Shown here piece after piece: positions 1 through 8,739 of a stretch of 64,000 nucleotides of DNA. The DNA lies in the NCBI GenBank assembly GCA_020161355.1, contig JAIUOF010000001.1, positions 1,116,001-1,180,000 on the forward strand. The letters are read 5' to 3'. How positions within the stretch are numbered: the first letter of the stretch is position 1; every line of letters starts with the position of its first letter. This stretch comes from Bacteroidota bacterium. GTDB lineage: Bacteria; Bacteroidota; Bacteroidia; Cytophagales; Spirosomataceae. The position numbers and the translations under genes were made by a program. Below the pieces are notes generated by a model that did no database searches, had not been told where the DNA came from, and saw only the letters and a program-made list of their open reading frames with translations.

Positions 1-1621
1 TCAAAACTACTTTTCTCATTTCCATAACTCTCTGAAGTTCCTCAGTAGCATTGGATCCGTTATCCCAAAGGTGAGTCTGCGGGTGAAGAGATCCATCTGG
101 GCGGGCATCTTGATCGGTTAGAAACTGGAGTTTTTTCTCAAAAAGATTTTTTACAATCCTTTCCAGTTCTTTTTTCTCATCAACACCTTTAGGAAAATCC
201 TGATAGCCCCAAATGATGGAAGACTTATCATACTCACCAATTCCCTGACTGTAAGCTTCTTCCAGTTGCACTTTTCCATTTTTAAGATACACCAGCGGAT
301 GCGGGTAATCCATCACCGAAGCCCTTCCATGAATACTGGAAATATAATTATGAGGTAAACCTAAGGTGTGACCAATTTCATGAGCGGAGAGTTGCTTAAG
401 CCTTTCCAAAGCCATTTTTGTTAGCAATGAATCAGAATTCCCCGGAGAAAAATCACCTGCAAGACCCTGGGCCAACAGGTAATCTTGCCGGACCCTTAAT
501 GAGCCCAAAGAAACTTTGCCTTTTAAAATCTCTCCCGTGCGTGGATCGATGATACTTGTTCCATAGGACCAACCCCGGGTACTTCGGTGAACCCATTGCA
601 CCAAATTGTACCTGATATCCATCGGGTCAGCATCTGCGGGAAGCATTTTTACCTGAAATGCGTCTTTGTAACCTGCAGCTTCAAAAGCCTGATTCCACCA
701 TGTTGCTCCCTCAAAAAGTGCAGACCTGATGGGCTCAGGCACCCCCGAGTCGAGATAATAAACGATGGGCTTAACCGGCTCGCTTAACACCGCATTTGGA
801 TCTTTTTTCTCGAGGCGATGCCTTGAAATCAACTTTTTCTGAATTGGAGAATTGATGGGTGTCGAATAATCAAAATAATCAATACCGATATACCCTATTC
901 TTGGGTCAAATTCACGGGTCTTAAAACCGGGTTCAGGAAGTTTTACAAAAGAATGATGCTGGTGCATACTTACAAAATCGGTGCTCGGCACCACCGCACT
1001 TAAATATTGTCCGGGGCTGCTGGTTGCACCTGCAGTCAAAGTAATAATAGCCTGAAATTCAGTATTTTGAGGAAATGATTTGCACATGGGCATGTATACC
1101 CCAGACTTGGAGGCATCAAAAGAATAAGTGCCTTGTTTATTCATACTTATAGCCTTTGTAGCTTCGATTGCGTCACGAAGCAAAAACGGAGTCAGGTCTA
1201 TCAGGTAGTTTCCATTGGTATTTTTAAGAATTTCAAAACCAAACCAAACCGATTTAGCGAAGGATTCTTTCACAGCATTTTTTTCCAGAACATTATTGGT
1301 AATCGCTCTGTACTGATAGTTAGGTTCAATCAATAACAATTTATTTCCGGTTTTTTCAAATTTCAAAATATGTTCCTGACCAAGGAGGCCTCTATCCAAT
1401 CCGATATCGTTTGAGCCCAAGCCTTCGGCAAGGCTCGGATAATAAATAAATTCCTCCCCCAGATTTTTAACTTCCAGATATACTTTTCCTTTGTTTTCAC
1501 TCCAGTAAAAAGTAAAGTAACCTTCCTGTTTCTGGGTATCTTTTAAAATATCCTCTTGTGAAAAAACCGATGATATCGGGTATAAACTCAAAAACAATAT
1601 TTGAAATAATATTTTTTTCAT
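1..1621 (-). CDS. Secreted zinc-dependent metalloprotease (DUF5117/DUF4953 type), C-terminus outside the window
   Basis: The reading frame opens at an ATG at 1621 on the minus strand and runs off the left edge with about 540 codons and no stop. It begins with a signal peptide (MKKILFQILFLSLYPISSVF then SQ). Near residue 410 it carries HEIGHTLGLPHN, a complete metzincin-type HExxHxxGxxH zinc site with Glu as catalytic base, followed by the YISSIHGRASVMDYPHP segment that supplies the Met-turn. Architecture and motif match the large secreted Bacteroidota metalloproteases annotated with DUF5117, DUF5118 and DUF4953, which usually exceed 800 residues, so a third or more is probably missing. Family membership is recalled, not searched. 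The substrate is unknown. It is the last gene of any minus-strand unit with the DUF1684 gene, 42 bases upstream. Confidence 0.85.
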   Translation of the reverse strand, partial: MKKILFQILFLSLYPISSVFSQEDILKDTQKQEGYFTFYWSENKGKVYLEVKNLGEEFIYYPSLAEGLGSNDIGLDRGLLGQEHILKFEKTGNKLLLIEPNYQYRAITNNVLEKNAVKESFAKSVWFGFEILKNTNGNYLIDLTPFLLRDAIEATKAISMNKQGTYSFDASKSGVYMPMCKSFPQNTEFQAIITLTAGATSSPGQYLSAVVPSTDFVSMHQHHSFVKLPEPGFKTREFDPRIGYIGIDYFDYSTPINSPIQKKLISRHRLEKKDPNAVLSEPVKPIVYYLDSGVPEPIRSALFEGATWWNQAFEAAGYKDAFQVKMLPADADPMDIRYNLVQWVHRSTRGWSYGTSIIDPRTGEILKGKVSLGSLRVRQDYLLAQGLAGDFSPGNSDSLLTKMALERLKQLSAHEIGHTLGLPHNYISSIHGRASVMDYPHPLVYLKNGKVQLEEAYSQGIGEYDKSSIIWGYQDFPKGVDEKKELERIVKNLFEKKLQFLTDQDARPDGSLHPQTHLWDNGSNATEELQRVMEMRKVVL

Positions 1622-1663
1622 AAAATAAAAAGATGATTTGAAGAGCTTATAATTCGTAATTTC

Positions 1664-2254
1664 TTATTTTCGGAAAATTCTCTCACCTGCTTCTACTGCA
1701 ACCGGAATAGTGTTTTCAGGAGGCGGTACGGGACAAATATACCTTTCCGTATAAGCACAATAATAGTTTCTGGCTTTATTAAAATCGATTTCTAGTTTAT
1801 CACCATTCAATGCCTCTTTTGGCACATTGATAAATCTTCCTCCACCGTAGGTTGTTTTGCCATTGGTGAGGTCTTTAAAAGGTAATAAATAAGAATTTTC
1901 TTCTTCAAAAATCAACAGTTTAACAGGCTTATTTTCAACTGTCAAGGTAGCTATTCCAAAAAGCATGGCCTGTTCTTTCGTTGAATCAGTCATCAACATT
2001 TCAAAATTTCTCCCATTTTTTTCGGGCTTAAAATCAGCAACAAGCACCCAATTTTTCTCAGGCTCAAAAAAATCAAATCCGCCACTTTGCTCTTCCGGGA
2101 CCAGGGGGTCAGGACCGTTAATTATGGCATTTTTGTAATCTTCAAAGGACTTCAAGGTGGTTTCTTTAAAATCGGGACTGCCAGAAAATGAATAGGCGAT
2201 AATACCAATTATGGCTGATGCTATGCCAATCTGTAAATAATATTTTCTTATCAT
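1664..2254 (-). CDS. DUF1684 family protein with N-terminal membrane anchor or signal
   Basis: This 196-residue protein starts with a hydrophobic segment (about residues 8-24), which could be a signal peptide or a single anchor. The C-terminal half has the landmarks I associate with DUF1684: a TTYGGGRFINVP segment near residue 135, DFNKARNYYCAY near 158, and CPVPPPEN followed by an AGE motif at the end. No enzymatic role is established for the family as far as I know. Members occur as single-domain proteins in many Bacteroidota. It lies upstream of and codirectional with the metalloprotease gene, so the two may share a transcript. The start is the only sensible ATG before the hydrophobic segment. 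Confidence 0.75.
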   Translation of the reverse strand: MIRKYYLQIGIASAIIGIIAYSFSGSPDFKETTLKSFEDYKNAIINGPDPLVPEEQSGGFDFFEPEKNWVLVADFKPEKNGRNFEMLMTDSTKEQAMLFGIATLTVENKPVKLLIFEEENSYLLPFKDLTNGKTTYGGGRFINVPKEALNGDKLEIDFNKARNYYCAYTERYICPVPPPENTIPVAVEAGERIFRK

Positions 2255-2271
2255 CTAAAGTAAAAATAAGA

Positions 2272-2279
2272 TAACTTTG
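2272..2279 (+). promoter_or_regulatory. Candidate Bacteroidota -7 box TAACTTTG upstream of riboflavin synthase
   Basis: TAACTTTG fits the Bacteroidota -7 consensus TAnnTTTG and lies about 65 bases before the riboflavin synthase ATG. A matching TTG at -33 is not clear. The call rests on the motif alone. Confidence 0.35.
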
Positions 2280-2343
2280 TGAAATCATAAAAGTAGTAAA
2301 AAACTCCTGATGAGTTTTAAGATTTTTTCAAAATATAGTAATA

Positions 2344-2949
2344 ATGTTTACAGGAATAATAGAAAACACGGCAATTCTCAAGGACATACAAAAAAACGGG
2401 ACCAACGTTAGCTTCTTCTTTGAAAGTTCGATTACACCGGAGCTCAAAGTGGACCAAAGTCTAAGCCACAATGGCGTATGCTTAACGGTCGAAGAAATTA
2501 TTGGCAACCAATACAGAGTAACGGCAATTGATGAAACATTAAAAAAAACTAATCTTTCAAGGCTGAAAACAGGAGACACTGTAAACCTGGAAAGAAGCAT
2601 GAAATCAGATGCCCGGTTTGATGGTCACATGGTACAAGGTCACGTGGATCAGGTTGGAGAATGCGTATCTGTTGAAGACCAGAATGGGTCATGGAAAATC
2701 AGGATAAAATATGACGGCATTACCGGTAATATGACTGTGGAAAAGGGCTCAATATGCCTCAATGGTATAAGCCTCACTGTTTTTGAATCAGAAAAAGATA
2801 GTTTTTCAGTGGCTATAATTCCATATACCTGGACACATACAAATCTGCAATTTGTCAAACCAGGGGATAAAATTAATCTTGAGTTTGATATAGTAGGAAA
2901 ATATCTTACTAAAATGTTTGCCCCATTTGCTGAAAAGCTCAAATCTTAA
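2344..2949 (+). CDS. ribE: Riboflavin synthase, alpha subunit
   Basis: Catalyses dismutation of two 6,7-dimethyl-8-ribityllumazine molecules to riboflavin and the pyrimidinedione, the last step of riboflavin synthesis, in the cytoplasm. The 201-residue length is normal. The diagnostic N-terminus MFTGIIE is present. The two lumazine-binding barrels repeat as expected: SLSHNGVCLTV near residue 38 in the first and GSICLNGISLTV near 135 in the second, with GHMVQGHVDQ joining them. No other rib gene is adjacent and no FMN riboswitch is seen upstream, so it appears to be a lone rib gene here. The symbol ribE follows common usage; some nomenclatures call it ribC. Confidence 0.95.
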   Translation: MFTGIIENTAILKDIQKNGTNVSFFFESSITPELKVDQSLSHNGVCLTVEEIIGNQYRVTAIDETLKKTNLSRLKTGDTVNLERSMKSDARFDGHMVQGHVDQVGECVSVEDQNGSWKIRIKYDGITGNMTVEKGSICLNGISLTVFESEKDSFSVAIIPYTWTHTNLQFVKPGDKINLEFDIVGKYLTKMFAPFAEKLKS

Positions 2950-3057
2950 AACGAAGTTTTTTGAAGGAAATAAAATAAAATGCCCTTCAATTCGTATGAG
3001 ATTTGGTTTTTACTTTAAAATCAAATTAATTTGTTGAAATATTCAAAACAGGTATAA

Positions 3058-3849
3058 ATGCCCAAATACAGCACCAATACTAAAACTGACGTCATTGTTC
3101 ATCTTGGGATTGTTGTCTCAGTGATTCTCATACTTTTCTTTTCATTTTTCTTTATTTACCTTCCCTGGAGTACCAATCATGGAAAATCTGTAAAAGTGCC
3201 TGATCTAAAAGGTCTGAGTATGGAGGATGCTGAAAATCTTCTGGATAATACAGATTTGGAATTTGAGGTTAGTGATAGTGTATTTGTTCCCGGTGCCAAA
3301 CCATTGAGTGTTTTATCGAATTATCCAAAATCAGGTGCAAGGGTAAAGGTTGGGAGAAAAATATATCTGACTTTGGCTGCCATGTCGGCTCCGATGGTGA
3401 AAATGCCAAATATCATCGGCAGGTCAACATCCAGTGCACAAAATCAATTACTAAGCAGTGGCTTGTTGTTTGGTGGTGAAGAAGAAATACCTGCTTTGGA
3501 AGAAAACACCGTACTTAAGATAAAAATAAATGGATCAGAAATCACACCGGGTTCTGATGTACCCAAAGGTTCAAAAGTAATACTTGTTGTGGGAGATGGA
3601 TATGGCAATCAAATGATTGATGTTCCAAATGTGTCAGGAATGGCATATGATGAAGCCGATATTTATCTTTCCGGATTGGGTCTTTCCGTAGGAACAGTAC
3701 TTTATGAGCCGTCTGGTCAGGCTGATGGTACGGTGATTCGTCAAAAGCCTGCGGCAGGAGAAGGTGAAAAAATTAAAATTGGGTCACCTGTTAATCTTTG
3801 GGTTTCAGGCACTGCCCCGGTCACTACAGAACAGCCCACTAACCAGTAA
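3058..3849 (+). CDS. Membrane-anchored PASTA domain protein without a kinase domain
   Basis: The 263-residue protein has a short cytoplasmic N-terminus, one transmembrane helix (about residues 14-36, very rich in Val, Ile, Leu and Phe) and then three extracytoplasmic PASTA repeats. These start near VKVPDLKGLSMEDAENLL (residue 45), VKMPNIIGRSTSSAQNQL (116) and IDVPNVSGMAYDEADIYL (187). The tail is Pro/Thr rich. In Firmicutes and Actinobacteria PASTA repeats sit on Ser/Thr kinases and bind peptidoglycan. In Bacteroidota stand-alone PASTA proteins are common, and a periplasmic peptidoglycan-binding role is an inference. It is followed 60 bases later by a small rhodanese gene on the same strand. 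Confidence 0.85.
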   Translation: MPKYSTNTKTDVIVHLGIVVSVILILFFSFFFIYLPWSTNHGKSVKVPDLKGLSMEDAENLLDNTDLEFEVSDSVFVPGAKPLSVLSNYPKSGARVKVGRKIYLTLAAMSAPMVKMPNIIGRSTSSAQNQLLSSGLLFGGEEEIPALEENTVLKIKINGSEITPGSDVPKGSKVILVVGDGYGNQMIDVPNVSGMAYDEADIYLSGLGLSVGTVLYEPSGQADGTVIRQKPAAGEGEKIKIGSPVNLWVSGTAPVTTEQPTNQ

Positions 3850-3909
3850 AGAGGTTAAAATCAAATCGAAAATCTTATTTTGAAACATAATTGAATATTT
3901 TTTGCTCAA

Positions 3910-4218
3910 ATGAAATTGAACTTTGATATCACTGTGGAACAACTCAGAGAGATGTTGGAAAGCGGAGAAAATATCAACTTACTTGATGTAAGAAACCCTT
4001 CGGAATATGCCGATGATAATCTGGGAGGAATTTTAATACCGCTTGGTGAACTCCCTGATAATCTGGAAGAAATCGAGCATTTGAAAGGAGAACATATCTA
4101 CATCCACTGCAGAAGTGGAGCCAGAAGTGCTCAGGCCAAAGAAATATTGATTTCTGAAGGATACACCAACGTTCACAACGTTTTGGGAGGAATTGTTGCC
4201 TATCGCGAGTTGGATTAA
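3910..4218 (+). CDS. Single-domain rhodanese-like sulfurtransferase
   Basis: A 102-residue cytoplasmic single rhodanese domain. NLLDVRNPSEY (about residues 23-33) is the CH2A-like start of the fold, and the active-site loop is HCRSGARSAQ (residues about 66-75), with Cys as the predicted persulfide-carrying residue and a CRSGARS loop typical of active sulfurtransferases. The sulfur acceptor cannot be told from sequence. It is one of four rhodanese-like genes in the window. It is convergent with dtd, which ends 42 bases further on. Confidence 0.88.
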   Translation: MKLNFDITVEQLREMLESGENINLLDVRNPSEYADDNLGGILIPLGELPDNLEEIEHLKGEHIYIHCRSGARSAQAKEILISEGYTNVHNVLGGIVAYRELD

Positions 4219-4231
4219 TCAAAAAAGCTTT

Positions 4232-4270
4232 AAAAAGAGTAATGGTCTTTAAAAATACTATTACTTTTTG
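4232..4270 (+). terminator. Possible terminator between convergent rhodanese and dtd genes
   Basis: AGTAAT (4238-4243) pairs with ATTACT (4260-4265), with A-rich sequence before and TTTTTG after. The hairpin overlaps the dtd stop codon and could stop transcription of the rhodanese gene. The stem is short and AT-only, so this is a weak call. Confidence 0.35.
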
Positions 4271-4713
4271 TTTTTGGTATCAATAATGATGGTTACCGGA
4301 CCGTCATTATTGATTTCTACTTTCATGTCTGCTCCAAAAACCCCTTTTTCGACTTCTTTTCCCAACAAGCCTGACAATGTTCCAATCATTGTCTCATATA
4401 AGGGTATTGCTTTCTCGGGTCGGGCAGCCTCAATAAATGAAGGTCTGTTTCCTTTTTTTGTCGCAGCAAGCAAGGTAAACTGGGAAATTATCAAAATGTT
4501 TCCATCAATATCTTTGATATCCAGATTCATTTTACCTTCATTATCGGCAAAAACTCTCAGTCCGATTATTTTTTTTGCCAACCAATCTACATCTTCAATT
4601 GTATCGTTTTCCGAAATCCCGAGCAGAATATTAAAACCCCTTCCTATTTCGCCTACAATCTGATCTTCAATTTTTACATTTGAGTGCGAAACTCTTTGAA
4701 TAACTGCTACCAT
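4261..4713 (-). CDS. dtd: D-aminoacyl-tRNA deacylase
   Basis: Hydrolyses D-aminoacyl-tRNAs (and glycine mischarged on tRNA-Ala), preventing D-amino acid entry into protein. At 150 residues it has the usual length, and it shows both family signatures: SQFTLLA near residue 78, which lines the active site, and NDGPVTIIIDT near 137, which contains the cross-subunit Gly-Pro motif. The N-terminus MVAVIQRVS is typical. Its ATG overlaps the mgtE stop codon by one base (TGATG), so the two genes are almost certainly translationally coupled on one transcript. Confidence 0.95.
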   Translation of the reverse strand: MVAVIQRVSHSNVKIEDQIVGEIGRGFNILLGISENDTIEDVDWLAKKIIGLRVFADNEGKMNLDIKDIDGNILIISQFTLLAATKKGNRPSFIEAARPEKAIPLYETMIGTLSGLLGKEVEKGVFGADMKVEINNDGPVTIIIDTKNKK

Positions 4714-6068
4714 CAGAGATTTAATAAATAGTAAGCTATCAGAAAATAAGTTGTGATACCAATAATGTCATTTGCGGTAGTGATGAAAGGACCTGAGGCT
4801 ATGGCAGGATTTACCCCTAATCTATCTAATAACAAAGGAGTTACGGTACCCATAAAAGAAGAAAGCAAAACAACCGACACTAATGAAAAGCATACCACCC
4901 AGAATATTTCTGGTTGCCCCTCAATCATAACAAATGCACCGGCAATCAATCCAACCACCATGCCATTAATCATTGCTACTTTCAGAACTTTCCCCAGTCT
5001 TTCCCAAATCCCAAGACTTAAGCCAGACTTCTCAGCTAAACTTTGTACAATCAATGATGAAGTCTGAATTCCGACATTTCCACCTGTACTTCCCATCAGT
5101 GGAATAAACATAGCTAATGCAGCAACTTTTGAGAGCGTATCTTCAAACTGGCTGATTACAGTAGCAGCTAATAAACTTCCTATTACCCCTACTACCAACC
5201 ACGGTATCCTGGATTTAGCCAATTGCCAAACGGTATCATCTTCTTCGGCTTCACCTGTAATACCGGCCATCACCTGGATATCTTCTTCGGCTTTTTCTGT
5301 AATAAAATCGACAACGTCGTCGATAGTAATTATTCCCAGCAGTCTTCCAAGAGAATTAACCACAGGAATAGCTTCAAGGTCATATTTCTGCATAATCTGA
5401 GCTACTTCGTCACCACTTTGGGTGGTATCGACATATACGATGTCATCCTCAAAAATATTCTCAATTTTTGAGTTTTTTCTGGCTAAAACAATTTGCTTTA
5501 AAGAGACTATTCCTTTTAGCTTTTGTTCATTATCAACTACATAAACCGCATAAACCTTGTCTACATTTTCAGCCTGAGCTCTTATTTCCTCTACACATTC
5601 ACTTACGGTCTGGCTGATATTAACCTTCACCAGCTCTTTTTGCATCAAACCACCCGCCACATCTTCAGGATAGTGCAATAAATCCAGGATAAACCTGGCA
5701 TGCTCACGGTCTTCGAGCATTGCAATTACTTTTTCCCTGACTTCAATAGATTCTTCATTGAGCAAATCTACCGCGTCGTCAGAGTCAAAAAGGTTGACAT
5801 ATTTGGCAATTTCAGCAACGGTGAACTGTTCTTTTATAAATTTCTTCCGGTCATCAGACTCAATATTTGAAAGAACTTCCGCACCTTTTTCGGTATCTAG
5901 CAGGCTAAATAGGAAATGGGCGTTTGCCCCATCCAATTCATACAGGATTGATGATATATCTGCAGGGAAAAGCTCTTCCAGCTCTGCCGCAAGAAATTGT
6001 TTATTATCAGCTGAAATCGCAGCTTCCAGCGTCTCGAGGTATTCTTTTGTAAGCTCAAATGTTGCCAT
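4713..6068 (-). CDS. mgtE: MgtE-type magnesium transporter
   Basis: A channel-like Mg2+ importer of the inner membrane, 451 residues, full length. Order: cytosolic N-domain of helical repeats (about 1-130), a pair of CBS domains (about 135-260; each has the V-P-V-V or V-Y-V-V pattern, for example LEAIPVVNSLGRLLGIITI), a connecting helix, and five transmembrane helices from about residue 285. In the membrane part, GSTGGNVGIQTSSL and NPAIASGPFITTANDIIG correspond to pore and selectivity segments, including the conserved Asp near the C-terminus. In homologues Mg2+ bound between the N and CBS domains closes the channel. It is upstream of dtd in a two-gene unit. Confidence 0.95.
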   Translation of the reverse strand: MATFELTKEYLETLEAAISADNKQFLAAELEELFPADISSILYELDGANAHFLFSLLDTEKGAEVLSNIESDDRKKFIKEQFTVAEIAKYVNLFDSDDAVDLLNEESIEVREKVIAMLEDREHARFILDLLHYPEDVAGGLMQKELVKVNISQTVSECVEEIRAQAENVDKVYAVYVVDNEQKLKGIVSLKQIVLARKNSKIENIFEDDIVYVDTTQSGDEVAQIMQKYDLEAIPVVNSLGRLLGIITIDDVVDFITEKAEEDIQVMAGITGEAEEDDTVWQLAKSRIPWLVVGVIGSLLAATVISQFEDTLSKVAALAMFIPLMGSTGGNVGIQTSSLIVQSLAEKSGLSLGIWERLGKVLKVAMINGMVVGLIAGAFVMIEGQPEIFWVVCFSLVSVVLLSSFMGTVTPLLLDRLGVNPAIASGPFITTANDIIGITTYFLIAYYLLNL

Positions 6069-6170
6069 CTCCGACCTCTGTTTAAATGAATTGCAAATTA
6101 CGGACTATATAAGCTTTGAAACAAGAAATCCAGGTATATATAATAGCTATTATTGAATTTTTACTCTTGA

Positions 6171-8645
6171 CTATTCATGAAAAAAAATCCGTTTTACTCT
6201 CTCACTTACGCCTGTCAAAATTTCATAGGGAATGGTATCAATTAAACCCGCCAATTCTCTGATTGACGGATTTTCTCCAAAAATAATCACCTGATCACCA
6301 ACTTTGCAGTTGGCATCTGTTACATCAACCATACTCATATCCATACATACATTACCTATAATTGGACATATGGTTCCGTTTACGTTTACTTTTCCATTTC
6401 CACGACTAAAACCCCTGTCAAATCCATCGGCATAGCCTATTGCTATTGTGGCGATTTTTGAATCTCTATTCAACAAGCCTCTTCTACTGTAACCTACGGT
6501 CTCGCCCTTCTTTAATGTTTTAATCTGAGAGATGGTGGTTTTTAAAGTCCCCACCACTTCCAGAGCTCCCTGGTCTATTCCAGCTGCTTCTACGCCATAT
6601 AAACCAATTCCAAGACGAACCATATCATATTTTGCTTCCGGGAAACGAACGATACCGGCAGAGTTGCAAATATGTCTGTCAGGTTTATAACCAATTCCAT
6701 CAATAAGCTTTTGAGATAAATGCTCAAAAATTGCAATTTGCTTTTTCGAAAAACCATTATGTTCGGCTTCATCGGCACCTGCAAAATGACTAAAAATAGT
6801 ACCAACTTTAATGCGGGCATTTTGGTTTAAAACTGAAATGAGCTCATTTAAATCCTCCTCTATAAATCCAAGCCGATGCATTCCGGTATCGAGTTTGATA
6901 TGAATAATAGAATCAGTATCGGGATAAACTGAGTTTTTGAATTTAATATACTCATCCAGAATTCTCAGGCTATATATTTCCGGCTCAAGCTGATACTCAA
7001 AAACCTTGTTAAAAGTTTCCGGGTCAGAATTTAATACCATAATGGGTAATTTTATTCCATTTTGGCGGAGAGTTACGCCTTCGTCGGGATAGGCCACTGA
7101 CAGGTAATCGACTCTGTGATATTGAAGCCAACTCGCTACTTCCATACTTCCGCTGCCATAAGCAAAAGCCTTCACCATCACCATGATTTTAGTCTGTGAG
7201 CCTACTTTTTCTCTATAGTAATTGAGATTATGTGTAAGTGCATCCAGATTAATTTCAAAGACAGTACCATGGACTTTTTTGATAAGTTTGTTTACTACTT
7301 TCTCAAATTCAAAGCTTCTTGCCCCTTTTACTAAAATGAGCTTTTTCTGAAAATTATTAAAATCAAAAGCCGTTAAAAAATGATCAGTATCCTCAAAAAA
7401 ATGCCCCGGAATCTCATCAAATAGGGATTGATGGGCTGAAATCTTAGGCCCTACTCCAATCATCATTGACAAATTCTGAGATTTTATCAATGAAGCTACC
7501 TCGGCATATAGTTCTGACTCTTTTAACCCGGCCTGAAGTATATCACTGATTATCAAAACCTTATTTCTGCTAGTATGATGCTGACTCATAAAATTGAGGG
7601 CCATTTTCAGTCCCCCCAAATCATTATTATAAGAATCATCAATGATATAATTATCCTGTGTTCCCTGTTTCAATTCAAGCCGCATTGCCACAGGTTTTAA
7701 AGATTTAAATTTCCCAAAAAACTTTTCAAGATCGATCGGTTTTCTTTTTGAAAGAACCAAACCTGTATATGCACAATGAACGGCATTTTCTATGGAAGCA
7801 TTATCAGAAAATGGCAATTCAAAGCCGAAATTTTCTCCTTCATAAAATATTTCTAGCTGAGTACCAATTTCTGACGGCTTAATTTTCACTATATCAGCAC
7901 CAAGATCCTGAGCTGACCAGCCAATGAGTTTAACTTTGGGATTTACGGCTTTCAGAAACAATATAATCTCTTCGTTTAACTCCTTGTAGTCTTTGCAATA
8001 AATAAGCGTTTCAGAATTTTTAAAAAGCCGAAGTTTCTCAGTAATTTTTTGTTTAAGACTTCTAAAGCCTTCATTGTGTGCTGTTCCGATATTTGTAAAA
8101 ATGCCTATCTCCGGTTTAATAATATCCTGAAGACTCTGCATTTCGTTTTGAAGCGAGATACCTGCCTCAAAGATTCCCAGGGTGTTCTTTTCAGACATTT
8201 CCCATACAGACAAAGCCACGCCTATCTGAGAATTATAACTTCTTGGGCTTTTTACAATATCATAGGTATCTTCCAGTAAGTGACTTAACCACTCTTTTAC
8301 TATGGTTTTTCCGTTGCTGCCTGTTATACCTAAAACAGGATATGAAAAACCTGCTCTTTTTTTTGCTGCTAATTCCTGAAGAGCTTTTATGCTGTTTTCT
8401 ACTACCCAGGCCTGAAGATTTTCTTTTTCTAAAAATGCTTTCAAATCAGACTGACTTTCCAAAACCGCCTTTTCAACGACAAACTCCCGAAGCCCTTTTG
8501 CATATAAATCTTTAATAAAACGGTGACCGTCATGTCTGATTCCTTTTATCGCAAAAAAAACACTGGTTGCAGGATCTGAAAGAAACCGGCTGTCTGTTAG
8601 GAAATATCTTGCAGAAGTTTTTATTGTATCAAAGCACAGAGCCAT
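6171..8645 (-). CDS. Bifunctional MurF / alanine racemase fusion
   Basis: An 824-residue fusion. The N-terminal half (about 1-450) is MurF, UDP-MurNAc-tripeptide:D-Ala-D-Ala ligase, with the ATP loop GITGSNGKTIVKEW near residue 105 and the Mur-ligase N- and C-terminal segments around it. The C-terminal half (about 455-824) is PLP-dependent alanine racemase: the PLP lysine is in MVMVKAFAYGSG near residue 488, and the second catalytic Tyr lies in GETVGYSRRG near 714. One chain therefore makes D-Ala and ligates the D-Ala-D-Ala dipeptide to the peptidoglycan precursor. The same fusion is widespread in Bacteroidota. It is monocistronic as far as can be seen, with about 100 base gaps either side. 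Confidence 0.95.
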   Translation of the reverse strand: MALCFDTIKTSARYFLTDSRFLSDPATSVFFAIKGIRHDGHRFIKDLYAKGLREFVVEKAVLESQSDLKAFLEKENLQAWVVENSIKALQELAAKKRAGFSYPVLGITGSNGKTIVKEWLSHLLEDTYDIVKSPRSYNSQIGVALSVWEMSEKNTLGIFEAGISLQNEMQSLQDIIKPEIGIFTNIGTAHNEGFRSLKQKITEKLRLFKNSETLIYCKDYKELNEEIILFLKAVNPKVKLIGWSAQDLGADIVKIKPSEIGTQLEIFYEGENFGFELPFSDNASIENAVHCAYTGLVLSKRKPIDLEKFFGKFKSLKPVAMRLELKQGTQDNYIIDDSYNNDLGGLKMALNFMSQHHTSRNKVLIISDILQAGLKESELYAEVASLIKSQNLSMMIGVGPKISAHQSLFDEIPGHFFEDTDHFLTAFDFNNFQKKLILVKGARSFEFEKVVNKLIKKVHGTVFEINLDALTHNLNYYREKVGSQTKIMVMVKAFAYGSGSMEVASWLQYHRVDYLSVAYPDEGVTLRQNGIKLPIMVLNSDPETFNKVFEYQLEPEIYSLRILDEYIKFKNSVYPDTDSIIHIKLDTGMHRLGFIEEDLNELISVLNQNARIKVGTIFSHFAGADEAEHNGFSKKQIAIFEHLSQKLIDGIGYKPDRHICNSAGIVRFPEAKYDMVRLGIGLYGVEAAGIDQGALEVVGTLKTTISQIKTLKKGETVGYSRRGLLNRDSKIATIAIGYADGFDRGFSRGNGKVNVNGTICPIIGNVCMDMSMVDVTDANCKVGDQVIIFGENPSIRELAGLIDTIPYEILTGVSERVKRIFFHE

Positions 8646-8739
8646 TATTTTTTGTTATATTTTTTCACAAAAATAGGCTTTACATTATATAAGGCAGAAT
8701 TAACCCCAAATTTTATTTGATTCTATTTTTCAGATTCTA

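Noticed and set aside
587..1336. Short plus-strand frames inside the metalloprotease gene
   Set aside because: They are antisense to a continuous frame with signal peptide and zinc motif.
2328..2600. Minus-strand frame of 90 codons inside the riboflavin synthase region
   Set aside because: Antisense shadow of a well-supported gene; composition is not protein-like.
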